Positions 10,475-20,139 of a stretch of DNA of 64,000 nucleotides are shown here, piece after piece. The notes below the pieces were generated by a model. The model had not been told where the DNA came from. It did not search any database and worked only from the letters and a program-made list of their open reading frames with translations. The DNA comes from Enterovibrio calviensis DSM 14347 (GTDB lineage: Bacteria; Pseudomonadota; Gammaproteobacteria; Enterobacterales; Vibrionaceae), in assembly GCF_000621165.1 (NCBI RefSeq), contig NZ_JHZA01000022.1:1-64000 (forward strand), read 5' to 3'. The position numbers were made by a program, and so were the translations under genes. Position 1 is the stretch's first letter; each line of letters opens with the position of its first letter.

Positions 10475-10504
10475 GTGGTACATGATATTTACAACATGTA
10501 CCAC
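10475..10504. repeat. perfect 10-bp inverted repeat upstream of rsmB
   Basis: GTGGTACATG (10475-10484) and CATGTACCAC (10495-10504) are exact reverse complements separated by 10 AT-rich bases. The repeat ends 20 nt before the rsmB ATG. It lacks a T-tract, so it does not look like a terminator; an operator or a 5'UTR hairpin are possible. Confidence 0.75.
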
Positions 10505-10524
10505 ATCGTGACCAAGGTACCTTC

Positions 10525-11802
10525 ATGAATGTAAGAGCTGTGGCTGCACAGGTTATCTATCAGGTGGTAGACCAAGGACAGTCTCTGTCTGCGGCACTTC
10601 CTCCTGCTCAGCAAAAAGTGGCACCACGAGACGGCGCACTGCTGCAAGAGATCTGCTATGGCGTATTACGCTGGCTTCCTCGCCTTGAATCTATCACCCA
10701 AAGCCTGATGGACAAGCCGTTAAAAGGAAAGCAACGCGTATTCCACCACCTTATTTTGGTGGGACTGTACCAAATCAGCTTCATGCGCATTCCCGCTCAC
10801 GCGGCGGTGGCTGAAACCGTTGATGCGACCAAAGTTCTGAAAAAGCCGCAACTTCGCGGACTTGTTAACGCTGTATTGCGCAGCTACCAACGTCAACAAG
10901 AAACACTTGATGCTGCTGCGGTAGCCCATGATGCAGGAAAGTACGGCCATCCAAGCTGGTTGCTCAAGCTTTTACAAAAAGCCTACCCTGAACAGTGGGA
11001 ACAAGTGGTTGAAGCCAACCACGAGAAAGCGCCAATGTGGCTGCGCGTTAACCGCACACACCACACTCGCGACAGCTACCGTGCATTGTTGACTGAAAAT
11101 GGCATTGATACCGACGTTCATTCTGACGCGGAAGACGCACTCAAACTTGCGTCACCATGTGATGTGACTGCGTTACCAGGCTTTGCTGACGGTTGGGTGT
11201 CTGTTCAAGACGCTGCCGCGCAGCTTTCTATCAATTATCTTCAGCCACAATCTGGCGAACTCATTCTTGATTGCTGCGCCGCACCGGGCGGAAAGACCTG
11301 CCACATCCTTGAACACAAAGCCGACGCCAACGTGGTCGCCATGGATGTGGATGCAACGCGCTTACTTCGCGTGAAAGAAAACCTTCAGCGTTTACAACTG
11401 AATGCACAAGTGATTTGCGGTGATGCACGTTATCCTGCAGATTGGTGGCAGGGTGAACAGTTTGATCGTATTCTGCTGGACGCACCGTGCTCGGCAACCG
11501 GCGTTATTCGCCGTCACCCTGACATCAAATGGTTACGACGCGCTGACGATATTGACCAGCTTGTGGCACTACAATCAGAGATCCTTGATGCCATGTGGGC
11601 GCAGCTAAAATCCGGGGGCACCATGGTTTACGCCACCTGTTCAATCACGCCACAGGAGAACAGCGAGCAAGTGAAGGCATTCCTTGCACGAACCTCTGAC
11701 GCAACACTTGTAACAGGTACCGCCGATCGCCCTGGTCGCCAAATTTTACCGGGTGAAGAAAACATGGATGGATTCTATTACGCCGAACTTAAAAAAGCGT
11801 AA
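10525..11802 (+). CDS. rsmB: 16S rRNA (cytosine-967-C5) methyltransferase
   Basis: RsmB methylates C967 of 16S rRNA with S-adenosylmethionine. The 425-residue protein has an N-terminal NusB-like RNA-binding domain (about 1-140). The Rossmann methyltransferase domain carries SAM motif [28 protein letters not shown] (motif IV cysteine) and [11 protein letters not shown] (motif VI catalytic cysteine). AAGG precedes the ATG. It lies between def-fmt and trkA, the conserved enterobacterial order. Confidence 0.97.
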   Translation: MNVRAVAAQVIYQVVDQGQSLSAALPPAQQKVAPRDGALLQEICYGVLRWLPRLESITQSLMDKPLKGKQRVFHHLILVGLYQISFMRIPAHAAVAETVDATKVLKKPQLRGLVNAVLRSYQRQQETLDAAAVAHDAGKYGHPSWLLKLLQKAYPEQWEQVVEANHEKAPMWLRVNRTHHTRDSYRALLTENGIDTDVHSDAEDALKLASPCDVTALPGFADGWVSVQDAAAQLSINYLQPQSGELILDCCAAPGGKTCHILEHKADANVVAMDVDATRLLRVKENLQRLQLNAQVICGDARYPADWWQGEQFDRILLDAPCSATGVIRRHPDIKWLRRADDIDQLVALQSEILDAMWAQLKSGGTMVYATCSITPQENSEQVKAFLARTSDATLVTGTADRPGRQILPGEENMDGFYYAELKKA

Positions 11803-11878
11803 TGGCACCAAAACGGGTAGCCAGTGTGCTGCCCGTTAACAAAACCAATAACAATGAACTGAGGTTCAGGCAGACGTT

Positions 11879-13255
11879 ATGAAAATTATCATCTTGGGGG
11901 CTGGTCAAGTCGGCGGTACGTTGGCCGAGAATCTGGTTGGCGAAAACAATGACATCACTATCGTCGATAAAAACCCTGAGCGCCTCAGAGAGTTACAAGA
12001 CAAATACGATTTAAGGGTGGTACAAGGTTACGCCAGTCACCCTCCGACACTCCTTGAAGCGGGCGCACAAGATGCGGACATGCTGGTTGCCGTCACCAAC
12101 TCAGACGAAACCAACATGATTGCTTGCCAAGTTGCCTTCACACTCTACAACACCCCCAACCGTGTTGCTCGGATCCGTAGCCCTGAATATCTCGCCGCCA
12201 AAGACCAACTGTTCCAAACAGATGCCTGTCCGGTCGATCACCTGATCGCCCCTGAAGAATTGGTCACGCGTTATATCCATCGCTTGATTGAATACCCAGG
12301 CGCTTTGCAGGTGGTCAACTTTGCCGACAACAAAGTCGGTCTGGTCGCGGTTAAAGCCTACTACGGCGGGCCTTTGGTGGGTAATGCACTGTCTGCACTG
12401 CGCGAGCACATGCCCCATGTGGATACACGTGTTGCGGCCATATTCCGTCGCGATCGTCCTATTCGCCCACAAGGTACCACTATCATCGAAGCTGATGATG
12501 AAGTGTTCTTCGTGGCCGCCAGCAACCACATTCGCTCCGTGATGAGTGAACTCCAACGCCTTGAGAAGCCTTACAAGCGCATTATGATTGTGGGCGGCGG
12601 TAACATTGGTGCAGGTCTCGCACGCAGTCTTGAGCGCGCCTACAGCGTGAAGTTGATAGAACGAAATCCTCGCCGTGCAGAGCAGCTGTCAGAGATTCTC
12701 GAAAACACCATCGTATTCTGTGGTGACGCGTCAGATCAGGAATTGCTCAGTGAAGAGCATATCGACCAGATTGACGTTTTCATCGCAGTCACCAACGAAG
12801 ACGAAGCCAACATCATGTCAGCCATGCTGGCAAAACGCCTTGGCGCGAAGAAAGTCATGGTGCTTATCCAACGCGGCGCTTATGTCGACTTGGTTCAAGG
12901 TGGCGCGATTGATATCGCTATTTCACCGCAGCAAGCCACGATTTCAGCACTGCTGACACATGTACGTAAAGCAGACATCGTTAACGTATCGTCACTTCGC
13001 CGTGGCGCTGCAGAAGCCATTGAGGCGATTGCACATGGCGACTCCAACACATCAAAAGTGGTTGGTCGCGCCATTGGGGAAATCAAACTCCCCCCAGGTA
13101 CCACCATTGGTGCCATCGTTAGGGAAGACGAAGTACTTATCGCTCACGACAAAACCGTTATCCAACAAGATGACCATGTCGTGATGTTCTTGGTGGATAA
13201 AAAGTATATTCCGGATGTGGAAAGGCTGTTCCAGCCGAGTCCATTCTTCCTCTAA
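11879..13255 (+). CDS. trkA: Trk potassium transport regulatory NAD-binding subunit TrkA
   Basis: TrkA is the peripheral cytoplasmic gating subunit of the Trk K+ uptake system. The 458-residue protein is a tandem of two RCK modules. Each has an NAD-binding Rossmann domain ([11 protein letters not shown] at 2-12 and [14 protein letters not shown] near 234) followed by an RCK_C/TrkA_C domain. It is followed after 15 nt by trkH, which encodes the membrane partner, so the pair is co-transcribed; in E. coli trkH is elsewhere. Confidence 0.97.
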   Translation: MKIIILGAGQVGGTLAENLVGENNDITIVDKNPERLRELQDKYDLRVVQGYASHPPTLLEAGAQDADMLVAVTNSDETNMIACQVAFTLYNTPNRVARIRSPEYLAAKDQLFQTDACPVDHLIAPEELVTRYIHRLIEYPGALQVVNFADNKVGLVAVKAYYGGPLVGNALSALREHMPHVDTRVAAIFRRDRPIRPQGTTIIEADDEVFFVAASNHIRSVMSELQRLEKPYKRIMIVGGGNIGAGLARSLERAYSVKLIERNPRRAEQLSEILENTIVFCGDASDQELLSEEHIDQIDVFIAVTNEDEANIMSAMLAKRLGAKKVMVLIQRGAYVDLVQGGAIDIAISPQQATISALLTHVRKADIVNVSSLRRGAAEAIEAIAHGDSNTSKVVGRAIGEIKLPPGTTIGAIVREDEVLIAHDKTVIQQDDHVVMFLVDKKYIPDVERLFQPSPFFL

Positions 13256-13270
13256 TTAGCATCACGGAAA

Positions 13271-14716
13271 ATGGTAAATTTTAGACCCGTACTTTTCGTT
13301 ATCGGGCTGGTCTTATCAAAGATCGCCCTTTTCATGTACGTCCCCACCCTGACCGCATTTTTCACCGGTACGGCAGGGTTTCTCGATTTTGGCCTGTCGG
13401 TCATCATTACTCACGTCGCTGCATTTCTGTGTCTGTCCCTAGGTAAAACAGACAATTTTCGACTCAACGCCCGCGATATGTTCCTCATTACCACCTTGGT
13501 TTGGCTCATCGCCAGCGCCTTTGCCGCACTGCCTTTTGTGTTTATCAACCATATCAGCTTCACCGATGCCTACTTTGAAACCATGTCCGGCATCACCACC
13601 ACGGGTTCAACCGTCCTCAGTGGCTTAGATCAGATGGCACCGGCCATTTTGCTTTGGCGATCTATCTTGCAGTGGCTCGGTGGCGTGGGCTTTATCGTCA
13701 TGGGTGTGGCCATCTTGCCATTTCTCAACGTCGGCGGGATGAAGCTGTTCCAAACTGAATCTTCTGATTGGTCTGCCAAATCGAGCCCACGCACCAAGAA
13801 CGTCGCCATCAGCATCATGCTGGTTTACGTCTTCTTGTCTGGTTTGTGCTTTATCAGCTACTGGCTCACGGGGATGACACCTTTTGAAGCGGTAAACCAT
13901 GCTATGACTACCCTATCAACAGGAGGGTACTCGACATCCGACTCGTCCATGAATCGCTTTTCTCATTCGGCGCAATGGGTGGGCACGGTGTTTATGTTTG
14001 CGGGCGGCTTGCCGTTCTTGCTTATGATCCAGTCTCTCAGACGACGCAGCCCTTCGTTGCTCTTCAAAGATGCACAAATACGAGGGTTTACCTATCTGGT
14101 GATCGTGACCTCCGCCATGGTCAGTGTTTGGCTTGTGCTCACCAAAGATTACGCCATCGCCGATGCGATTCGGGTCTCCGCATTTAACATCGTCTCGGTT
14201 GTCACCACCACTGGCTTTGGCCTTGATGATTTCACTGCATGGGGTCCTTTTGCGTCGGTGATTTTTGCATTTATGTTGTTAGTGGGTGGCTGCTCAGGCT
14301 CAACCTCTGGCGGGGCAAAAATCTTTCGATTCCAAGTCGCACTGGCACTATTGAAGAAACACATTCAGCAACTGGTTCATCCATCGGGCGTGTTTATTCA
14401 GCGCTACAACGGCCGCCCTGTGAATGAAGACATCGTGCGTTCTGTGGTTGCCTTCGCCATCACCTATCTGCTCACCATTATTGTGTTAGCGATGATATTG
14501 GCAGCAACGGGGTTGGATGGGATCACCAGCCTTAGCGGCGCCATGACTGCGGTGGCCAATGTGGGCCCAGGAATGGGAACCGTGATTGGCCCAACAGGTA
14601 ACTTCGCCAGCCTTTCAGATACCGCTAAGTGGGCGCTGTCTATCGGCATGTTGATGGGAAGGTTGGAAATACTCACCGTATTGGTGTTGTTATTTCCTGT
14701 GTTCTGGCGTGACTAA
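13271..14716 (+). CDS. trkH: Trk potassium uptake transporter TrkH
   Basis: TrkH is the K+-translocating inner-membrane subunit working with TrkA. The 481-residue protein is highly hydrophobic, with four M1-P-M2 repeats. The selectivity loops are visible as GITTTGSTVL, LSTGGYST, TTTGFG and NVGPGMG. The glycine in each loop that forms the filter is present, which supports an active channel/transporter. It directly follows trkA and is closed by a bidirectional terminator. Confidence 0.97.
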   Translation: MVNFRPVLFVIGLVLSKIALFMYVPTLTAFFTGTAGFLDFGLSVIITHVAAFLCLSLGKTDNFRLNARDMFLITTLVWLIASAFAALPFVFINHISFTDAYFETMSGITTTGSTVLSGLDQMAPAILLWRSILQWLGGVGFIVMGVAILPFLNVGGMKLFQTESSDWSAKSSPRTKNVAISIMLVYVFLSGLCFISYWLTGMTPFEAVNHAMTTLSTGGYSTSDSSMNRFSHSAQWVGTVFMFAGGLPFLLMIQSLRRRSPSLLFKDAQIRGFTYLVIVTSAMVSVWLVLTKDYAIADAIRVSAFNIVSVVTTTGFGLDDFTAWGPFASVIFAFMLLVGGCSGSTSGGAKIFRFQVALALLKKHIQQLVHPSGVFIQRYNGRPVNEDIVRSVVAFAITYLLTIIVLAMILAATGLDGITSLSGAMTAVANVGPGMGTVIGPTGNFASLSDTAKWALSIGMLMGRLEILTVLVLLFPVFWRD

Positions 14717-14736
14717 TCTTAACCCTCGATAGCATT

Positions 14737-14776
14737 AAAAAAGCCAGCAGTGGATAGCCTCCCTGCTGGCTTTTTT
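14737..14776. terminator. bidirectional terminator between trkH and the TrhA-like gene
   Basis: A 14-bp perfect stem (14737-14750 with 14763-14776, core GCCAGCAG/CTGCTGGC) has a 12-nt loop and T/A tracts on both sides. It serves both converging genes. Confidence 0.92.
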
Positions 14777-14808
14777 AGTATGCCAAGAGCCGTTTGATAT
14801 ATACCACG

Positions 14809-15459
14809 CTAGACGTAGAAATAGATCGCAAGAAAATGAAGCACAGTGCCACCTAATACAAACAGGTGCCAAATCGCATGGTTGTAGGGAATTGCGTGCT
14901 TAACATAGAAAATCACACCCAGCGAATACACCAAGCCACCCAGCGCGAGTAACACCAAACCTGCCGTTGGGATGGCATAAGCCAGTTGATAAATCACCAC
15001 GATAGACAACCATCCCATGGCTAAATAGGTCGCGAGAGAGAGTGATTTACAACGATAAACAAAGGCTATCTTCAGAATGATACCAACAAAGGCGATTCCC
15101 CAAATTAGCGCCATGACACCAATCGCTAACGGCGTGTTTAAGCCGATCAGCATGAAAGGGGTATATGTCCCTGCTATCAACAAATATATCGCACAGTGAT
15201 CGAAGGTCTTCAAGGCGCGTTTCGCCTTTTCAGAAGGAATAGCGTGGTACAAGGTGGAGGCGAGATACAAGATAATAATACTGGCGCCGTACACACCGTA
15301 GCTAACAAACGTCAGCGTATCGGCCTGCTCTCCCATCGCTTTTAACATCAACAGGATCAGCGCTACCACACCAAACACGACACCCAGCCCATGGCTGATG
15401 CTGCTGGCTATTTCTTCTTTGACAGAATAAGAGGGCGAAACGGGGGCACACGTTGTCAT
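14809..15459 (-). CDS. TrhA/hemolysin III family membrane protein
   Basis: The 216-residue protein has about seven predicted transmembrane helices and the conserved polar motifs of the hemolysin III/YqfA family (related to PAQR receptors): [11 protein letters not shown] near the N-terminus, [23 protein letters not shown] and the C-terminal [15 protein letters not shown]. The histidines and aspartate form the putative metal site of the superfamily. Despite the name, a haemolytic role is not implied; bacterial members are linked to membrane lipid/fluidity homeostasis. It stands alone, convergent with trkH. Confidence 0.88.
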   Translation of the reverse strand: MTTCAPVSPSYSVKEEIASSISHGLGVVFGVVALILLMLKAMGEQADTLTFVSYGVYGASIIILYLASTLYHAIPSEKAKRALKTFDHCAIYLLIAGTYTPFMLIGLNTPLAIGVMALIWGIAFVGIILKIAFVYRCKSLSLATYLAMGWLSIVVIYQLAYAIPTAGLVLLALGGLVYSLGVIFYVKHAIPYNHAIWHLFVLGGTVLHFLAIYFYV

Positions 15460-15555
15460 CAGTTCATCGTCCTTCTCGCAAACACGTTGAAACTACAGCA
15501 TCAACAATACTGAAAACGAGTATGACATATTTAAGCGTACACGTGTAAGCTTAAA

Positions 15556-16350
15556 TTATTTCTCAACCTTGTCCAAGAGCTCGCCAATATCTCTGCGAAT
15601 ACGCTCAGACGAAGTGTTGTGCGCAATGGCTAGCGAGCGTTTCACCTTATTTGCCCCAACCAAACGCCCCAGCGCATCACCCATGCCTTCCCCTTGTCGA
15701 AGCATGGTCAGCCCGAGTTGTAACCCTTCTTCATCGCTACACACGACTAACTCGATACGCTGTAAAACACCCAAGAAACGACCTGAGATTGGAGCCAGCT
15801 CAATACGCTGCTCAAAAGGCAATGACGATCGCTCAACGTCTTGATTGCCGACTTTATCAATTCGCAGCCCTGCTTCTTCGAACCCTTCCAGTACAGCATT
15901 CAAATCCGTACTTGGGCTGATAGATATCAGCGTTTTACAAGAAGCATCTTTGGCCATTGGGATATCAAGGTTCGCCGACAGCCAGACTTTGCCATCCCCC
16001 ATTGTGAGCGGCGTACCAAGGGGAATTTCGCACTGCGTTTCAAATTGACGCACTTCTCCTGGTTGCAGCGTAAAGGTGTCAGGCAATTGCCACTTTACAA
16101 GAGTGTGGCTCAACCGACGCCTCTGGCGTTTACGTCCCTGCTCATCATTTGCGCGAAGCTGCTCCCACCCCATGTAATCACAACGCAGCTCAAACGAAAT
16201 CGTATCAATCGACTGCGGTGTCTTGCCGCCCGAAACCGTCACTTTCATTGCGGCCGTTTCGCCTTGCATGAACGATTCTTTGGACATGGAGAGTGCAACT
16301 TCTGCGCTGCCTACTCCGACTTTCGCGAGCACTTTATTAAACCATCCCAT
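15556..16350 (-). CDS. Spo0M-like arrestin-fold protein
   Basis: The 264-residue soluble protein resembles sporulation-control protein Spo0M: N-terminal WFNKVLAKVGVGSAEV, a beta-sandwich with VSGGKTPQSIDTISFELRC, and the central WQLPDTFTLQPGEVRQFETQCEIP segment typical of arrestin-like domains. The organism type does not sporulate, so the name reflects fold only. The function in Gram-negative bacteria is unknown. AGGAG precedes the ATG. It is divergent from the diguanylate cyclase at 16520; no functional link is demonstrated. Confidence 0.82.
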   Translation of the reverse strand: MGWFNKVLAKVGVGSAEVALSMSKESFMQGETAAMKVTVSGGKTPQSIDTISFELRCDYMGWEQLRANDEQGRKRQRRRLSHTLVKWQLPDTFTLQPGEVRQFETQCEIPLGTPLTMGDGKVWLSANLDIPMAKDASCKTLISISPSTDLNAVLEGFEEAGLRIDKVGNQDVERSSLPFEQRIELAPISGRFLGVLQRIELVVCSDEEGLQLGLTMLRQGEGMGDALGRLVGANKVKRSLAIAHNTSSERIRRDIGELLDKVEK

Positions 16351-16519
16351 TGTTATTGCTCCTGCTTTTTACTTCCTTGTTAATCGTGCGTATCAATCCT
16401 TTAAGACATTCATCATCGACGAAGCGGTCACATCATCTTCTTAAATTCAACTAATATTATAAAACTGGTAATCAGTGACGATACTTATCTCGCTTGATAC
16501 AACGGAGAGAAAGCCAGCT

Positions 16520-17545
16520 ATGTCAAAAGATAATTTTGCGCTATCTACAGGATATTTGAAAAAAGTTGTTCCTTTACTGATGAAATATCAGGTGCCTGCG
16601 ACCCCGACAAATTATGCCTTGTGGTATACCTATGTCGCAGATTCAGACACCGATCTTTCACTGCTCATCAACGAATCGATTCAAGCGACCGGCACACTTA
16701 GCGAAACACAATGTGAGCAGTTATACCAATCTCATTTTGCCGACAAGAAAGTGAAAGAAGCCGATGATTTCCAGCAAAGCTTGCAAGCTTTGGCGTTGGA
16801 AATGGGCAACACCATGGAAGACACACTCAAAGACACTGACAACTTCCAAAGCACCTTAGACAAAACTTTTTCTCAGCTATCTCGTGTCGGAGAGGAGACC
16901 TTGTCGATGGATGAAACGATCGCCGTTGTTCGAAGTGCCGTCAAAGGGTCAAACGAGATACGCCAATCAACAAGCTTCTTTAAAAACCAGCTGGCTGATG
17001 CGCAAAAAGAAATCGAACGCCTCAAGGAGACGTTGGATCAAGCTAACGAAGATGCGTTGCATGATGCGCTAACAGGTATATTCAATCGACGAGCATTTGA
17101 CTCAGAGTTAAGTACGCTGGCCAACAGCCCGCCGCCAAAAGGGTTTTCATTGCTGCTTTGCGACCTTGACCATTTTAAGAATTTTAACGATACCTACGGA
17201 CACCTAATGGGCGACCAGGTGTTGAAGCTCACCGCAAAGCGATTGTCCGAATACTGCCGAGAAGGTATCCAAGCCTTTCGCTACGGTGGCGAAGAATTTG
17301 CGCTGCTTGTACCGAATCGACCATTGAAAAGCGCGTGTCGCGTCGCGGAAACCATTCGAGCAAGCATCGACAGGCTAGTCATCAAGGACAAGAAAACCAG
17401 TACAAAGCTAGACAATATCGCCGTATCTATCGGTGTGGCGCAGTTTGAAAAAGGCGACACAATACGCAGCATGATAGCTCGGGCAGATGCGCAGCTGTAT
17501 GAGGCAAAAAACCTAGGTAGAAACCGCGTCATGCCAATCCCTTAG
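16520..17545 (+). CDS. soluble diguanylate cyclase (GGDEF)
   Basis: The 341-residue protein has an alpha-helical N-terminal region (about 1-180, with a coiled coil near 155-175) and a C-terminal GGDEF domain. DALTGIFNRRAFD begins the domain, CDLDHFKNFNDTYGH holds the metal-binding aspartates, and the active site is YGGEEFALL (GGEEF at 256-260). The residues are those expected for c-di-GMP synthesis. The inhibitory I-site RxxD is absent (REGI at that place), so product inhibition may be lost. The ATG at 16520 has GGAGAGA upstream; the ATG at 16475 lacks a site. No transmembrane segment is seen. Confidence 0.93.
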   Translation: MSKDNFALSTGYLKKVVPLLMKYQVPATPTNYALWYTYVADSDTDLSLLINESIQATGTLSETQCEQLYQSHFADKKVKEADDFQQSLQALALEMGNTMEDTLKDTDNFQSTLDKTFSQLSRVGEETLSMDETIAVVRSAVKGSNEIRQSTSFFKNQLADAQKEIERLKETLDQANEDALHDALTGIFNRRAFDSELSTLANSPPPKGFSLLLCDLDHFKNFNDTYGHLMGDQVLKLTAKRLSEYCREGIQAFRYGGEEFALLVPNRPLKSACRVAETIRASIDRLVIKDKKTSTKLDNIAVSIGVAQFEKGDTIRSMIARADAQLYEAKNLGRNRVMPIP

Positions 17546-17563
17546 GGCCATTCAAACTATTCG

Positions 17564-17589
17564 AAAAAAGCCGCATACGCGGCTTTTTT
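17564..17589 (+). terminator. terminator after the diguanylate cyclase gene
   Basis: AAAAAAGCCGC (17564-17574) pairs with GCGGCTTTTTT (17579-17589) around ATAC, with a long T-tract following. Confidence 0.92.
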
Positions 17590-17627
17590 TATTTTTTATA
17601 TTCGGTGCTTTTTTAAACGATTTTTTT

Positions 17628-17749
17628 TTGCTATGCTCCGCGGGAAATTTCATTCCAGAGTGAAAAACAGTTAGGCTATCAGCCATTGGAACCCCTGAAT
17701 CACTCTGCTATTAACCTCGTCATGGATGCGCGAAAACTGAGAAACTTAA
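17628..17749 (+). promoter_or_regulatory. extended -10 promoter and structured leader of the 57-codon ORF
   Basis: TGCTATGCT (17629-17637) is an extended -10 element followed by a GC-rich start region, placing a transcript start near 17644. The roughly 105-nt leader contains a perfect 8-bp long-range pairing, CAGAGTGA (17656-17663) with TCACTCTG (17700-17707). This encloses a smaller hairpin, GGCT-ATC-AGCC (17674-17684). No known riboswitch class is recognised. The pairing is visible; a regulatory role is inference. Confidence 0.5.
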
Positions 17750-17923
17750 ATGCGCCCTGTTACTGTTCGCACCGTCCGCGTTACTCGTACACCAGCACGT
17801 ATGCGTTCTACTTCGTTTGCTCCAACGTTCAAAGCGTCATCAAAAACATCGAAACCTGATTTGACACTGATCCGTCCAAATCCGGTAATGAACACTGAAG
17901 AACCGGCTGGCGAAGCGGCTTAA
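17750..17923 (+). CDS. 57-residue basic hypothetical protein
   Basis: ATG at 17750 to TAA at 17921-17923 encodes 57 residues. The N-terminal half is rich in arginine and threonine (MRPVTVRTVRVTRTPARMRS), the middle is lysine/serine-rich, and the end is acidic (NTEEPAGEAA). GAGAAA lies about 9 nt before the ATG. Codon choice (CGT/CGC, GTT, ACT) looks like the flanking coding regions. I do not recognise the family. A 45-codon ORF in another frame (17722-17859) has no ribosome-binding site and is less likely. It lies behind a structured leader and upstream of yihD; it may be a small ribosome- or nucleic-acid-associated protein, but nothing proves that. Confidence 0.55.
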   Translation: MRPVTVRTVRVTRTPARMRSTSFAPTFKASSKTSKPDLTLIRPNPVMNTEEPAGEAA

Positions 17924-18028
17924 GGCAACATAGCGAGAACATAGTGATTCTGGTACTGTAAGGCCTATAAGCCATATAAAAACCAAGGCTATTTTCTCAT
18001 ACTGTCTTAGCCCAAATTGGAGTCTTCA

Positions 18029-18295
18029 ATGAAATGTCATCGCGTTAACGAACTGATCGAACTGCTTCACCCTGAGTGGCAGAAAGAACCCGAGCTGAAT
18101 CTGATGCAAATGATCAGCAAACTCGCCGAAGAAGCAGGCTATGAAGGTCAACTCGACGCACTCACCGATGATGTGCTGATCTATCACCTTAAAATGCGTA
18201 ATAGCAGCAAAGATGAAATGATCCCAGGTCTTGCTAAAGACTGCGAAAACGACTTCAAAACCGCCATCTTGCGAGCGCGTGGCATCATCAGCTAA
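18029..18295 (+). CDS. yihD: YihD family (DUF1040) protein
   Basis: The 88-residue acidic protein starts [17 protein letters not shown] and carries [10 protein letters not shown]-like and [19 protein letters not shown] blocks, collinear with E. coli YihD (89 residues). The ATG at 18029, preceded by GGAG, is chosen over a TTG four codons earlier. The function is unknown. In enterobacteria yihD precedes srkA and dsbA; here the ccoG-like gene lies between, so the neighbourhood is conserved with one insertion. Confidence 0.92.
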   Translation: MKCHRVNELIELLHPEWQKEPELNLMQMISKLAEEAGYEGQLDALTDDVLIYHLKMRNSSKDEMIPGLAKDCENDFKTAILRARGIIS

Positions 18296-18318
18296 TCACG
18301 CTCAAGAATTCCAGACAG

Positions 18319-18349
18319 AAAAGCGAAGCCATATGGCTTCGCTTTTTTA
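18319..18349 (+). terminator. terminator after yihD
   Basis: AAAAGCGAAGCCAT and its exact complement form a 14-bp palindrome (18319-18346) whose second arm runs into a six-T tract. The 236 bases that follow, to the CcoG-like start, hold no gene I can support. Confidence 0.9.
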
Positions 18350-18585
18350 TTTCTACATCTCCAAGCAACCTGATGTTGGAGGATTGTCTGGGTATACAAT
18401 CATTTGTTACACGTCATCTGCACATACATCGGCCAATTTTCCACCATCCGCACAGAAATCCTTGCATCCACTACGGTATAATCTACGGTCTAATATTGAA
18501 GTACATTTCAATCAAAAGATGCGTGGGCAACGTACCTACGCAGATTGATCGGGGAAACCCGTTTGACCCAAGGAATGCAGGTGTC

Positions 18586-20013
18586 ATGAGCAAGGACAAA
18601 ATAGACGTCAAAGACGTCACGGCCAAAGAGTTTAATCCCAAAACCCACAAAGGCGGGGGCGATCGCTTTAATCCCAGTAATCGTATTTATGTGCGAGAAG
18701 CCAAAGGGGTATACCAGAAACTCCGCCAGAAAATGGGCTGGTTTTTCATGCTGCTGTTCGTGTTAACACCTTGGATTTCATATGGCGATAGACAAGCCAT
18801 CTTGATTGATATTGGCAAACAACAATTTAATTTCTTCGGCACAACCTTGTGGCCACAAGATCTGACATTGCTGGCATCGGTATTAATGATTGCCGCCTTT
18901 GGCCTCTTCTTCATCACCACATTCTTAGGCCGTGTCTGGTGTGGCTACCTTTGCCCGCAAACGGTGTGGACCTTCATCTATATTTGGTTTGAAGAAAAAC
19001 TAGAAGGCCCCGCCAACAAACGGCGCGCTCAAGATCAAAAATCCATAACACCAAACCTATTGGTCAGAAAAACCATCAAGCACCTTTGCTGGTTTGCCGT
19101 GGCGCTGCTGACGGGCCTTACTTTTGTCGGCTATTTTGTACCCGTCAAAACGCTTTTCATTGAGTTTTTCACATTAAATAGCGCCTTTTGGGTGACCTTC
19201 TGGGTGCTGTTTTTCAGCGTGTGCACCTATGGCAATGCAGGTTGGATGCGTTCCATCATGTGTATTCACATGTGTCCGTACGCCCGCTTCCAATCAGCGA
19301 TGTTTGATAAAGACACCTTTATTGTTGGCTATGATACTGAACGTGGTGAAAGTCGTGGCCCTCGCCCTCGCAAGAAAGACCCGAAAGAGCTTGGGTTGGG
19401 TGATTGCATTGACTGTAATCTCTGTGTGCAAGTGTGTCCTACCGGCATCGATATTCGTGATGGCTTGCAATATGAGTGCATTAACTGCGGAGCCTGTGTC
19501 GATGCATGTGATGCCACCATGGAGCGCATGAACTACGCCAAAGGCCTGATCAGCTATACCACTGAACACAAACTCGAAGGGCACAAAGTCGATATCATGC
19601 GACCTAAGCTCTTGGGCTATGGCGCGGTCATGGTGGCAATGTGCGTATTGTTCTTCTATCTGTTGTCTGCCGTGCAGCCGATGCGCCTTGATGTCATCAG
19701 AGACAGAGCCCAGCTGTTTAAGACCAACAGCGATGGACTCATCGAAAATACATATACCCTGAAAATACTCAATAAAACCCAGCAACCTGAAACCTACAAC
19801 CTTTCAGTGACTGGGATTGATGGCATTGAATGGTATGGCAAACAAGAGGTCTCACTCAAAGCAGGCGAAATCTTCACCCTGCCTGTCAGCCTCGCGATCG
19901 ACCCGTATGAACTCACCACTCCAGTCACCAACATCATGTTCGTGCTGGAACGACAATCTGGTGACGATCAAAAATCCGTTGAAACGGAAAGCCGCTTCTT
20001 CAGCAAACTGTAA
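18586..20013 (+). CDS. ccoG: CcoG/FixG-like polyferredoxin membrane protein
   Basis: The 475-residue protein has a cytoplasmic N-terminus, several transmembrane helices, two 4Fe-4S ferredoxin clusters (CIDCNLCVQVCP with Cys274/277/280/284 and CINCGACVDAC with Cys298/301/304/308), another helix near 360, and a periplasmic Ig-like C-terminal domain. This is the CcoG/FixG/RdxA architecture; CcoG acts as a Cu(II) reductase in cbb3 oxidase assembly. The CGYLCPQTVW motif in the membrane region is typical. The ccoNOPQ genes are not in this window. The ATG at 18586 was chosen because the upstream frame is not family-like. Confidence 0.93.
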   Translation: MSKDKIDVKDVTAKEFNPKTHKGGGDRFNPSNRIYVREAKGVYQKLRQKMGWFFMLLFVLTPWISYGDRQAILIDIGKQQFNFFGTTLWPQDLTLLASVLMIAAFGLFFITTFLGRVWCGYLCPQTVWTFIYIWFEEKLEGPANKRRAQDQKSITPNLLVRKTIKHLCWFAVALLTGLTFVGYFVPVKTLFIEFFTLNSAFWVTFWVLFFSVCTYGNAGWMRSIMCIHMCPYARFQSAMFDKDTFIVGYDTERGESRGPRPRKKDPKELGLGDCIDCNLCVQVCPTGIDIRDGLQYECINCGACVDACDATMERMNYAKGLISYTTEHKLEGHKVDIMRPKLLGYGAVMVAMCVLFFYLLSAVQPMRLDVIRDRAQLFKTNSDGLIENTYTLKILNKTQQPETYNLSVTGIDGIEWYGKQEVSLKAGEIFTLPVSLAIDPYELTTPVTNIMFVLERQSGDDQKSVETESRFFSKL

Positions 20014-20026
20014 GCGCGACGACCAC

Positions 20027-20054
20027 AAAAAGGGCGCTTGATGCGCCCTTTTTT
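20027..20054 (+). terminator. terminator after the ccoG-like gene
   Basis: AAAAAGGGCGC (20027-20037) and GCGCCCTTTTTT (20043-20054) form a strong hairpin around TTGAT. Confidence 0.92.
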
Positions 20055-20139
20055 GTTGCCGCACATTTTTCACTGCAATCGTCACCCGCTCCATTTTCTC
20101 TGATACCATCACGTATCATCACCAACACGAAGTGATCCT

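Noticed and set aside
17722-17859. 45-codon ORF in another frame over the 57-codon ORF
   Set aside because: No ribosome-binding site; codon content is less coding-like than the 57-codon frame.
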